Shown here in pieces: positions 42,166-53,789 of a stretch of DNA of 64,000 nt (position 1 is the first letter of the stretch; each line of letters opens with the position of its first letter). Source of the stretch: Siphonodentalium dalli. Its lineage: Eukaryota; Mollusca; Scaphopoda; Gadilida; Siphonodentaliidae. The notes beneath the pieces were generated by a model. That model worked only from the letters and a program-made list of their open reading frames with translations, made no database searches and was not told where the DNA came from. Position numbers and translations under genes: made by a program. The stretch is taken from positions 1,178,001 through 1,242,000 of the forward strand of contig CP136067.1 in NCBI GenBank assembly GCA_032622095.1, read 5' to 3'.

Positions 42166-43640
42166 CATGCATATATATACTCAATCAATTCAAATTAAAA
42201 ACGCATGAAGTTCTGACTTCTTAACAACATTGAACAAATAACACAGATAATATATTTCTTAATCAATGAATAGTCAAGTGAAGTTTCAGCTCGAGCCTAT
42301 TTCAGTTGAACACTTTTGTGAGCCGATAAACGTTGAATTGACTACCCTGGAAAAAGTCCTGAATGTAACCAAATTCATGACGAAATGGGCTCACAAAATT
42401 CGAAAAGGATGCTAACATGTGAGTGTTCATACACACCAAATAATGGGTGGAATCCACCAAGCAAGGGGTTAGAATCATATCCCGATAAATATACTATATT
42501 CACTGATCATATACATAGTATAACCCAATCAAATGAATAGTTTGATTGCAGGTTGATTTCTGGTAAAGATGGTTTATCTCACTATGGCATAACTTCCAAC
42601 AACAACAACAACAACAACAACACCAACACAAATATGGGCATGTTCAAGTCATTTTGAACGTTTGTTCGCAGTTGCTATTGTTCCCAATACACACAAGGTA
42701 CATTTGGTGTTGCACATAAACTTGGTTTAACTGATATAATTTAATCCGAAAAACATACACGTCTCACAGCTGAAATAGCCACATTTAATGTCCATGTCAT
42801 GGACACATTTAGGAGAACAATACTGTACTTGTATGTCCTAGCGGTATGTCATGAATCACAACTCCGCCCGTAGAGATCAAAGTTTGATTAAAAACATGGG
42901 AACTTTTTGAAGTTGTGACAGGGAAATTTACAACATTGAAACGAAATTGAAGGTTTATCAGCTACACTGTAATACCTGTAACTTAAGAAGTATTTCACTG
43001 TAGGTGCCGGTGCAAACTCGCAATTGCATGATTTAAGTGATTTTTGTTAGTGATTCTAATTACTTTGCTTACAATCAAGGAATTACTTCTGGATAACCAA
43101 TACAATGTTATTGCAATATCCACTCAAATCCCCCATTAACAAATATTTGCACTTAAATATGTTTTTGTTCAATGTTTATCAACTTCCCCGTTAGCACATG
43201 TCGGAATAACAAATAGTTCCCTGGCTTTGAACAGAGTAACTATTCATGGTATGATACAAAACAACTTTAGTTATTCACTAATTAAATAATCGTTACAGGG
43301 TAATTACTTGATTCCAATTGATTCGTGTGTAAGGAAATGATTACCATTCTTATATTGCTATTTGAACTTATAAGCTGAACATGCTTATCACCTACTTATT
43401 TCGACCAAGGGTGGGATGACAGCACTCTCCCAAATTTTGGCCAAATGTGTTAATAGTTGAATTTTCCATGCAGACATAACATTGATTTAAAATGGCATAC
43501 CGAAAACGAGGTCGATTCTGTTCCAATAGTTTGAAGTTGTTCTTGTTTTGTTCTTAAAGTGATGAGAAACACTCCCGTATGGTGATCAAATAGCAATGGA
43601 GAATAATCTTGTTTAAAGTAGTATTTTTTCCAAACAGTAT
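42166..43640. other. AT-rich DNA; (AAC)n microsatellite
   Basis: An AACAACAAC run lies at about 42598-42622. No gene is supported. Confidence 0.45.
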
Positions 43641-44016
43641 AGGATAGGATATTTTATTTCAATATACATATAATAATTAATACATAATACATTTGACAAA
43701 TATTGTAATGTATATTCGAGGGGGTGGCATAGTCAGGCTAGACTGTCTTACTGTCACCCCCTTAGAGATGAATAAATGTTAACATATATAGGCGGTCAAG
43801 ATTTATTGTACAATGCACGGCTATGAAATTATGTATTACATAATGGTTGCATTTATAGGATTATATAATTATATAATGGAGGGTATACGTATATATAAAT
43901 CGTTTATTGGTTACTCGATGGTTTGTCTCTTTCTTGTCAGTGTCATGTTCTTTGGAAGTCGAGTATGAGTGTGCTGAGTGAGGTTGTAGATTGCGATATA
44001 TGTACGGGAGGTTACA

Positions 44017-46592
44017 CTATTGACGAGCTACCACACAGTCGGGACATCTTTGATTGTTGCATTTAATTGTTGCAGCATATTTTTTAATGCAATCGGCATG
44101 TACACGGCGTTTGAATGTGTGTCTGGATTGGTATGATGTAAATTCATTATCCAAGTTGTTCCATGTAGTTGGATAAGAATGGAATGGTAGTTGTTGGGAC
44201 CAAGATGTTCTTGGTTTTTTAAAAAATAGTGGGTGCTTTTGCCGGGTGTCTGGTCCGTTTTTGCGTTTGGTAAACATGTCGGTGAATGATTCTATTAAGC
44301 GCATATGATACCAATCATGCATGAAAACAGCCGCTTGGACTTTGTGGATGTCGTATATTTTGAGTATATTTTCTTTTTTAAAAAGAGGTTCTGTGTGGCT
44401 TCTATATTTTTTATTACATAAAACTCGTATCGCGCGTTTTTGAAGCATGAAAATTTTTTTGACAGCAGGGACGTGTCCCCATATTTGAACACCGTAGACA
44501 AGATGGCTTTGTATTAGAGCATAGTATAATGTTTTAAGTGCGCTACCAGGAAAGAAGTGTTTAACTTTATTGATGTGGTATATGGCATTCACCATTTTAG
44601 AACAAACAGAGGACACATGTTTTTTGAAAGTCAGGTTTTCATCAATATGGATTCCTAAGAATTTTGTGGAGGATTCGTGCTCAAGATTTCCTATCTTTTT
44701 TAGTTCTGTATTATTCAAGTAAACTTTTATAAAGTTCCATTTGTCATCATTGTTCTCTGGGTGTATTAGCATATAGTTGCTTTTTTTAGTATTGATCACT
44801 AACTTATTGCTACAGCACCAAGCAAATATGTTGCGTAACTCATTATTCACATAACTTTCTACAAGGATGCCATTTTTTCCACCAGTTACTAGAGTAGTAT
44901 CGTCCGCGTATGATAAGATATCCATGGTTGTCGAATTTGACATATCGTTAACGTAAATTAAGAAAATTATCGGTCCGAGAATTGATCCCTGGGGCACTCC
45001 ACACGTCACTTCCGTTAAATTAGATTTGTTACCATTGAGTTCAACATATTGCCTTCTATTTTGCAGATAACTCTGAAACCATGAATATGCTGTGCCTCGT
45101 ATGCCATAGTGATCTAGTTTATGAAGTAAAATATCGTGGTTTATCGTGTCAAATGCTTTTGAGAGGTCGAGAAATAGAGCTAAAGTTGAGTCTCTTGTCA
45201 TTTTGTCATTATTTGAGACAACTTGATCGAGGAGGTGTAATACAGGATGGAAAGTTGAATGACGAGGGCGGAAGCCGTATTGGTGTTTATAGAGTATGTT
45301 TTGTTCATTTAAAAAGTCTAGTAATCGTTTATGCATTATTTTTTCGAGGATTTTAGAGATAGCTGGAAGAATGCTGATAGGTCTGTAGTTGGAAATTTCA
45401 TGAGTGGTAGTATTTTTAGGGATTGGGACTACTTTAGAAATTTTCATTTTGTTAGGGACTATTCCATGCTTTAAGGACAAGTTAAAAATATGCAACAATG
45501 CTGGCGCTATCTCCTCAATTGTTTCCTTGATAAGTTTAGTTGATATACCATTGAAATCCCTTGATACTTTCCCAGTCATAGAGAAACATGTGAGGATGAT
45601 CTCCTGTATAGACGTCGGAATTATTTTGAAATTTATGTCGTCTGGTTTGCGGTTATGGAGAAATTCTGTAAAATGAGAGTCATTTTCATGTTCATTGAGT
45701 TGGCTAGTTTCCCGCCCAATTTTTGAGAAAAAGTCATTGAACTTTTCCGATATGAGTTTGGAATTTTCAAGTTCTATTCCGTTTTCGGTAAAGGTCTTGG
45801 GGTTATTATTTGTGTTTACATTTATTTTCAATGCACCCTTAAGTATTTCCCATGTTTTCTTTAAGTTATTTTTATTTACTTCTAAGATATTTGTGTAGTA
45901 TATATTTTTACTCCTTCTGATTAGTTTATTATATAGGGTACGATAACTCAAATATTTATTTACGTTCGTTTCCGTGGGTTTATTCAATTTGCGTAAATAT
46001 AACTGATTTTTAACAATACTTGACTTAATCAATCCAGATGTCATCCAAGGTTCGCGTTTTATGAATTTTTTGGGTATATGTCGACTTTTGATGGGGAAAG
46101 CTAGTTCATATGCATTCATATATATATCTAAGAAGATTTCATATGCTTGGTCGACACTTCTACAGGATGTAACGGAGTCAAAGGTACAAGAATTTAAAAG
46201 ATTTTTGAATCTAATTATATTATCAGGACTAAAACTTCTTTGGTTAGTGATAGTTTCATTATTATTGGGGCTGTTTTGTCTCTTTTGGTTAGATTCGGAA
46301 TAAAATATGCCGAAGTGATCGGAAACGTCGCATGTGATTATGCCAGATTTACATTCGCCTTGTAGGTTATTGGTATATATATTATCGATGAGAGTTGCTG
46401 AATGATCAGTCATTCGAGTAGGTTTAGTTATCCTTGGCACGAATCCTCTTGTGAAAATGTTATTTATGAAGTCATTCGTTTTTGTATGCGAGTTGAAATT
46501 GAGTAGGTCAATATTAAAGTCTCCTGATATATATGATTTGTGGTTATTAATTTGTTCTAGAATATCGTCGAATTTAAAAATTTTTTTTTTTT
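44017..46592 (-). CDS. Non-LTR retrotransposon endonuclease end and reverse transcriptase
   Basis: A long minus-strand frame of about 858 residues. The start of this frame continues the endonuclease: SGDFNIDLL, then DHSATLIDN and SDHFGIFYS (catalytic SDH). The RT domain follows with NYRPISILPAISKILEK, YGFRPRHST, FLDLSKAFDTINHD, GVPQGSILGP and the YADD active site (about 44899-44910), then a thumb-like FLGIHIDENLTFKKH and YGVQIWG. The C-terminus has a CNNQRCPDC cysteine cluster. The motif set fits the CR1/Jockey group (Crack/Daphne-like), with clade left open. It would copy element RNA at nicked target DNA. The frame is separated from the upstream endonuclease part by a change in a homopolymer at 46581-46593. 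Confidence 0.88.
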
Positions 46593-47167
46593 TAAAATTG
46601 ATCAATGTTGGCCTTTGGTGCGGTATTTGGTCTGTAAACGCAGCCGATTATCCGAGAGTCATTTTTTCCTGGGTTAATTTCCACGAATATTGTTTCTATT
46701 ACGTGTGGAATAAATTCACTAAGGTCGGGTCGATTTTTATAGTGAATGGAATCTTTTATGTAAAGGCACACACCACCTCTACCATCATCGTCATCAGCTC
46801 TACACTTGAATTCCATAGGGTGATATTCCGGTATTTGAAAGTGCGATGCTTGTCGTATTTTAAATGTTTCAGTTAAAGCAATAACGTCGAATGAATTATT
46901 ATTAGACTTTAAGTCGCATAGGAGATTACACAAAGAATCGAAATTTGCATTGATGCTTCGACAGTTGAGGCTGAATACTGAAAATTTTGGTTTTTTATTT
47001 GATTGATCTATAGTGTGAGATGGTGAAATGTATCCACATTCATTGCAAGTATTAATAGCAGAATTTAAATAGTCGTCATTTTCCTGTTCCGCTTCGTTCC
47101 ATTTCATTGTAAAGTTATATTCATCAGAATCCCGAACCTCACTCAGATTTATGTTATGTGTAGCCAT
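46592..47167 (-). CDS. Non-LTR retrotransposon endonuclease, N-terminal part
   Basis: It starts at the ATG at 47167 (MATHNINLSEV) and carries the first half of an apurinic-type endonuclease: FSVFSLNCRSINANFD, VIALTETF (catalytic Glu), GGVCLYIKDSI, IETIFVEIN and IIGCVYRP. The frame runs out at 46592 just after a run of 13 T on the plus strand (A on the coding strand), where the RT-containing frame takes over. Because the downstream frame is otherwise clean for over 850 codons, a one- or two-base slip in the homopolymer, real or a sequencing error, is the simplest explanation. Confidence 0.85.
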   Translation of the reverse strand: MATHNINLSEVRDSDEYNFTMKWNEAEQENDDYLNSAINTCNECGYISPSHTIDQSNKKPKFSVFSLNCRSINANFDSLCNLLCDLKSNNNSFDVIALTETFKIRQASHFQIPEYHPMEFKCRADDDDGRGGVCLYIKDSIHYKNRPDLSEFIPHVIETIFVEINPGKNDSRIIGCVYRPNTAPKANIDQF

Positions 47168-47245
47168 GAATACGACCTATAATGGAATGGATGAAATGTA
47201 TGCCCTCCACTTCAGAATGAATTAAAGATGCAAGCATGAATATGC

Positions 47246-48300
47246 ATAGTCCGTGCATTGTTACTAGATCTAACCGTGATATGATGTACATATTATTTTA
47301 ATGATGTGTTGTATTCGGCGGGTATATGTTTCTGGTAAGTCCTCGAGTACGAATCAATGATTCGCAATAGACGGTCAATTAACATTTCAAGTTCCGCTTG
47401 TTATTTTCTCATGAAAGTATTGCCAAAAAGTGCATATATGTGACTTGACGTGTATGCTATCTAATTGACCCGCAACGAGGACTTACGTCATAGTAGAAAT
47501 AGATAACTCCATAATATACGAGGTATATATATAGACCTATATGGTTAAATGTATGAGTGTGGGCCAATATGTTGAAAATACATGAACAAGAACCTATAAT
47601 TAATAAAACATGAAGATTCATAAATGAATGTACATATATGGTACACCGACTTCTGATTATATTTGACAAAGCATAATTTGATTTCAAAAGAAATCTAAAT
47701 TCATGAATAATTCGTCTTAATAGAGTTGACTTGATTGTGCTCGGAATGTTTTGGACCTGACTGTACTGTCACAACATGACCTAATTCAATAATAATAAAT
47801 GTCAAGGTCAATTTGATGACCTCGGATTCGTGAAATATCGGAGTCGTCTTGTGTGCAAGAAACTTGAAGACATCACATTTGAGCTATTCTCATTTCTTAT
47901 AAACGTTATTCGGAGTTTACATTCATTCAGACAGTTTGTGGAAATGTCAGGCATTTGTTGCACAAACAGTTTTATAGTGTCTATGAATATATTTGAGTGG
48001 AGTCGACTAAAACTAAAACACGTGGTGGCTACAAATTGCTACAATATCAGAATATGCCTCCAGTGCATGCGATTAACCCATTGACTCAATATTCTGTAGG
48101 ATGGCAAACATCATTCCCGGAGGTGGTACACGCATTTGGTCATGTCTCTTTAGGATCAAATGCAGTGAATATGTAGGCTACCATTATGTGAGTGTAAGTA
48201 TTAATTATTACTAAATATACCTGTATAGCCTGTCATAAATTGTATTTGTTTACCAGTACACACATGTGTACATGAATGCATATCTTCTGCTTTGACATTT
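47246..48300. other. No gene supported
   Basis: AT-rich. An 84-codon frame (47830-48084) has no recognised motif. Confidence 0.4.
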
Positions 48301-49520
48301 TGTCATATCAAAGTAAAAATCATCTATACAACATGAGGATACATAAGTATTGTACGCCTGCATGTATGTAATCATGTATATATGTTGATCCTTTTGTACA
48401 TTTAGGGTTAAAGATGAGCATGCCATTTATGAAAATTTTGTCCATGTTATTTAAAAGCAGCATTCTAAAAAAAACAAAAACAAAAAGAAAAACAAAACAA
48501 AAAAGTTTGACATGATGCATTGAGTGTTATTCCAGAAGAGTGATGCATAGATTTTAGTGACGCATCATGGGATTTGCAATTGTACGCATGTATGTGTTGA
48601 TCAATTCACATATTTAAGGGTAATTAAGGTGGCATAATTATACCCTTCATGCGACAGTTTTCTATAATCTGAGAAATGTGTTCAGTTCTGGTATAAATAC
48701 TAAAAAAAAAAATTGGTGACCCATCATGGGATTTGTATACATGTATGTATATGTTTATGTATTCATACATCCAATGATAAATCACACATCCAAAGTTAAA
48801 TCATACATCCAGGGTTAAATCGGTACATGCCATTCATGAGACATTTTCATAAATAAAGCACCATCCTAACAAGGAATCTGTAAATAAAAAACATTTGCTG
48901 AAACATCATTCGATCTGTATACATGTACATTTCAAATTTTGTGTATCCCTAATAGTTTGTATATACATCTAGTTCTACTATTAAAGGCGGCATATGCCAT
49001 TTTTGACACTTCATGAGACATTTCATCTCTTATATAAGCACCAGTGATTACAATTTTTTTGTGACCCATCATGGGATTTGTAGACATACATGCATATGTC
49101 AATTGATTCCTATATTTATAGTTAAAGTGAAACATCTTACTAGTATTAAAAGTGACACATCAGACATCATGGGGTGTATAGTATACATGTACATGTGTTC
49201 CTGTCAAATAATTGTTACATACATGTTCTAGGATTAACACAATTCATGTGACATGTTCTAGGATTGACACAAGTCATGCAACATTTTATCTAAACAATGG
49301 TCAGGAAATATAAAAATTTGGTACCGGTACATGTATCACTATCAATTCATTTGTACATGCAAAGTTAAGTGGCATATCTCGTATTATGGGACATTTTTCT
49401 TTAATAAATCACCATCCAGACTAAGTCTGGTATACAGGGTGTGTTGTGTACTATTCAAGTAAAATGAAAGATTTGGTGACCCATCATGGGATTTGTATAC
49501 ATGTATGTGTAGATTCATTT
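48301..49520. repeat. Degenerate repeats around ACCCATCATGGGATTTGTA
   Basis: The word GTGACCCATCATGGGATTTG or close variants occur near 48558, 48716, 49061 and 49473, with a weaker copy at 50385, usually followed by ACATGTATGTAT and, 60-80 bp on, GCATGCCATTCATGAGACAT. The spacing of ~160-350 bp suggests an old, partly deleted tandem repeat. Confidence 0.65.
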
Positions 49521-50231
49521 GTGCATACATGTAGATATAGGGTAGAAAGGCAGTGTGCGCCATTCATCATGATTCATGAGTGTACGTTGGTAGGCCAATG
49601 TAGAAAATTCTAGATATATCGTGCATGTGTAAGCAAAGAACACATATGTATAATAAAGCATCCCAAAGTTGTGCATAAGTTTTAAAAGCATGTGAGGCCT
49701 TAGTTGTCGAAAATATTCATATTTGCATATGCAATCAGTTTCGTTCATATATACCATGACTATCGTGTAAACAGCATGTTATCATAAAGATCTACTATAT
49801 TTTACCTAAGCAAGAGCCTGATTGTGTTTACAGAAGACAGAGCAATGCTACTGGCTAATGGCATAAAAATTGCATAAACGCTCTTTATTTGTTCCATTTC
49901 AGGAATTCACCAACAAAGAACGCTCTTTATGTTTGCAATCATAATATATAAACAAACACCAGAAAAGTAACTTTTTATGCTTTTGTTGACATAACAATGG
50001 TCAAACATTTGACAATAACATACTGTTTATGCGATATTTCTTATTTGTATATGGACAAAGCCTGTCTACATTTTGATATTCTTTATGTTTGTGGCACTTT
50101 TTAACGGGTGGAAATATTTTGACAGGATACCCACCGCCAAGGCCAACCATACCTTTAAGTATTCTGAATCTAATTAGTTTAGACAAAGGATTGTCTGTTT
50201 TCAAAATTTCCAAAGTAATCTGAATAAATTC

Positions 50232-50268
<37 letters not shown>
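49521..50268 (+). other. Possible retrocopied transcript end: AATAAA then 29 A
   Basis: AATAAA at 50223-50228 is followed 8 bp later by an uninterrupted run of 29 A (50237-50265). This is the arrangement left by reverse transcription of a polyadenylated RNA from the plus strand. No ORF is preserved upstream, and no target duplication was found, so a simple A microsatellite remains possible. Confidence 0.4.
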
Positions 50269-50270
<2 letters not shown>

Positions 50271-51108
50271 TATTAAAATGTGCACAAAGTATTATGGGCC
50301 TAACTGTACTGAAACATAAGGGATTTCACAATACCATGTAGACTCGATAGTATAAATGTGAAGTGGATGGAGTTTATGCAAATCATCATCCTGGGATTTA
50401 TATACATGTGAGTGTTGATTCATTTGTGCATCCAGGTTTTAAGTGACGCATGCCATCCATAAAATATTTTTGTTTTTTGTTTTGTTGCTTTAATGCAAAA
50501 AAATCTTAAGCGCCTGGAATGATGGTCATCATTAGTTTTTCCGGCCAGCACGCACCTTATATATGCATTAAATGCAGTGACTGTCGATGGCGAAATCGTT
50601 TTTCATCAGTTTATCGCCGATAGATGCGTCCCGAATCGAGTAGTAAATATTTACAATTGAGCTTAGTTCTGACGATGTTTTATATGGAGTGGTACGGTCG
50701 ATTTGCTTAACATTTTACATTCCTCTAGTTGCCATAGCGTCTGAGTACTAACTTATCAGTTTCACGCACCCGAACAAGTACATAATATGTCTTTAAACCA
50801 AACATGGTCACAATGTCGGATAATGTCAATTACAGTTACTAAACTGGTTACATAGTGACACGATAATGCTCCGCCCTGTAGACTATATATACACATTAAG
50901 CAAGATACTTGAATGTTCAGTTAATCAGGCATCATTCATTTTAGCTTCGATAACCAGACTTCTCACTGTGACTTTCATGTAAGAAACTCTGAAATAAGCA
51001 TTTAAGTGGCTGCATATTTTTCACAACTCTGACATAATAGTTTAAGTCCTGAGATAATCATAATAACCGAACAAATTAAAACATAAAATATCAAACGCCT
51101 TTACATAC
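50269..51108. other. No gene supported
   Basis: Mostly unique DNA, with one weak copy of the CATCATGGGATTT repeat at 50385. Confidence 0.4.
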
Positions 51109-51155
51109 CGTGTTTTTAAACCTCCTTGGCTATCTTCTCAATCGCATCTAGAGTT
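51109..51155 (-). CDS. Candidate terminal coding exon of the coiled-coil gene
   Basis: On the minus strand a CTACTTTTTCAG acceptor precedes a 47-bp exon bounded by GTATGTAAAG. Read in the phase supplied by the 87-bp exons at 57.1 and 59.3 kb (they end in AG and this begins with A), it encodes TLDAIEKIAKEV and then TAA, leaving a short 3' UTR piece before a second splice donor. The matching phase, similar acceptor and same donor word (ACATAC on the plus strand) link it to those exons, but a 47-bp exon is weak evidence alone. Confidence 0.45.
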
Positions 51156-51774
51156 CTGAAAAAGTAGCATGTAACACAGGTGAAATATTAGTTTAATTTA
51201 ACGATTTCAATCCAATTATATCAGCATATAATAAGACTTCTTAATGTACCGACTGGTCTGAAAAGAAATTAGTTAACAATTCATAAGGTCCAACTGACTA
51301 GTCACAACGTAATTGAAAAATATATCTAGTAAACACCATGTGCATCGCACAGAACCGCGTAAATCCACAGTGCTCATACCTGCATACTAGGTACTCCAGA
51401 GTATCTAGATAGATACTGAACTTGTCCCATGGCGAGTACCAAATTGTTAGTTGTCTGGAGTACCAAATATCCAGGTGGTCTGGAGTACCAAAACATTGGT
51501 GTACGTATCTAGGTACTATGTGGAGAACCTGCCCGGGTACCAAGCCTTCGAAATTAGGAAAACTGTCCGACGACCAATTGAAGGATGTGGCATGTGAGAT
51601 TCCAAATGGTGCCACGATTAAATACAAACCCCCTATCGATGTTCTTCGAAATCATGTTATCACTTACCAGGACTCCCTTGCACATTGCAAACATATTTTA
51701 TTACTTTTATTAGCATTGAACCACGATTGTGTTTATGTACTTAATTCGAGGTTTACTACCTCGATTACACGATG
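51156..51774. other. GGTACT-rich stretch, possible short coding piece
   Basis: CTGGAGTACCAAAT-type words repeat at about 51461-51492. Downstream on the plus strand, 51545-51680 encodes KLSDDQLKDVACEIPNGATI, which reads like a helical domain fragment, but splice limits are unclear and no family was recognised. Confidence 0.3.
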
Positions 51775-52335
51775 GGCTTGAAACGTATAAACATTATAAA
51801 TCAGACATCTTAAACAGTTATTTGTCCACGACCAATCGATCTATAAAGCCCAATAAATCTCAAACTACATTATGATAAATCACAAAACAATTTTGCGATA
51901 AATTGCAAATATATTTTGCGATTTATCACAAAGGTTTGCGATTAATCGTAATGGTTATTGATTTATCGCAGATATATTTTTATGCGATAATGGGCTTGAA
52001 CTGTATAAACATTATAAATCACACATCTTAAACAGGTCTGGGTGAAACAACAACCGATCTATAATAGCCCAATAAATCGCAAACTACGTTATGATAAATC
52101 GGAAACCTCTTTGTGATAAATCGAAAACTACTTGACGATTTATTGAAAAGATGTTTGTGATTTATCACAAAGGTTTACGATTAATCGAAATGGTTTGTGA
52201 TTTATCAGATATATTTCATGCGTTGGCACTAATGGGCTGCAACCGTATAAACATTATAAATCAGACATCTTAAGAAGGTCTGGAGAACAACCTATCGATA
52301 TATAATAGCCAGATCAGGCAAAAATAGACCGATCG
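51775..52335. repeat. ~230-bp satellite with AAATCGC palindromes, locus 1
   Basis: TATAAACATTATAAATCAGA recurs at about 51786, 52006 and 52245, each followed by CATCTTAAACAG and ACCAATCGATCTATAA variants and then by many inverted pairs of GATAAATCGCAAA and TTTGCGATTTATC. The same family fills 62.94-64.0 kb. Confidence 0.82.
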
Positions 52336-53789
52336 GTCTTTCACAGACAGCATGCATATGTGATAAGGAGAGCAAAACATATTTACGATAAATCGCAAAC
52401 TGAGAATAATCAAGTCAAACACATACAAATATTCAAACAAACAGAATTTCAGTATATTAATTCATTGACTGGAACATTATTGTCAACCTGCATCTGTGCA
52501 ATACGCTTATTTGGACTCCATGAGTACTTATCGCACAACATCGACATTATAATAAAGATCATGTCACGGATATCTACTCTGGCTAACGCCCATAGAAATC
52601 ATATTCCACAAGTGCAAAACTTGGTACATTTTGTAGTTAAGGAAACCTTATACAGTTCAAAACATTTTGCGGGGAATATATTTCTCAGTTACAACCTGTT
52701 CCTTAATGATGTACTTCACGGTCAATGAAGGTCCGAACAAGAAATTGCAATTAATCTTGCTGGCAATATCCATTGACACTTCACCAGTCCTATAATTATA
52801 TGTTATCGAATGAATGATGCGAATTCACAATACGAGCTGCCTTGTTCAAGGATATCCAAATTGGTGTGAAATTTGAACAAATTACTGTTTAACTATTTCA
52901 AACATATAGTGCGGTGGTAATAGTGCAATTCGTACGAACTACCAATTAAACAGCCGATCCCCTCATTTTAGAATATCAGGCATAAACTGAAACGGAACTC
53001 TCGTTATTGCTTTATGATGTAAACAATCGGGTTCCGATATTAATGCGTACCGTGACTTGAGTAAGTCTATTTGTGGTAGATAAAGATCAACCTTTTGTTA
53101 TTCCATTCAGTTAGTAATTGATACTTGTTAGTGTGAATTATGCTAATGTAATACGAACAAACGACAAAGAATAGCTAGTACAGAATGAATCTTACATTAT
53201 TAAATATAACTACCCGTATAGGTTCTCTAGAATACCTATATGCGCATCATCACAACCTATTGCGGTAGATTCCTACAATACCGCTTCGAAAATAAATTTA
53301 TTTTTTATATTATCGCCATGATTGTGCCAAATTGATTACACAAGCTGATTTTGGGTGATCACGTGGTCCACGACTATTTTTGGAATGCTTTAGGGTGCAT
53401 TTACATTGCTATAGAAATGTATGTAGATCTGTATGAAGTCACGTGTCGCGCATTACTGTGATCACAACATGATTACCAATAGTGAACGCGCGCTGATCTG
53501 TACTCTGTTAATTGTCAGTTTAGGCCAGACATGAAAATGTATCAACTATCAGCAGATAACAGCGATTTGGTATGTGCCGCATGTATTTAAAGTGTATCCT
53601 TATACCACTTGATAATGGTTCGAAGAAAGAATGAAAATCATGCAGTTACCCTACAACACCCTTTATTTGACCAAATGTAGTAAAATTTTCAACTGATGAC
53701 AATTCCAATGACAATGTTAACCAACGTAGGACAATAATGTTTTCTTAAATTACATGCAGTTTTTATATATAGCTGTTAGACAATAAATA
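52336..53789. other. Unassigned DNA with one 122-codon frame
   Basis: The plus-strand frame 52360-52728 begins with GTG, not ATG, and has no recognised motif; it is not called a gene. TGCATTTACATTGCTATAGAAATGTA at 53397 recurs inverted near 54318-54345. Confidence 0.35.

Larger units (their letters stand above)
43643..47245 (-). mobile_element. CR1/Jockey-type non-LTR retrotransposon
   Basis: On the minus strand an endonuclease-RT ORF is followed by a ~370-bp 3' UTR ending near GAAATAAAATATCC, with TATCCTATCCTATAC at the end (about 43643-43660), which looks like a short pentamer 3' repeat. No RNase H, restriction-like endonuclease or poly(A) tail is seen. ORF1 is absent upstream, so the copy is either 5'-truncated or the family lacks it. 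The boundaries are approximate, and no target duplication was identified. Confidence 0.8.

Noticed and set aside
45081-46876. Plus-strand frames across the 44-47 kb region
   Set aside because: They are antisense shadows of the minus-strand reverse transcriptase and endonuclease frames.
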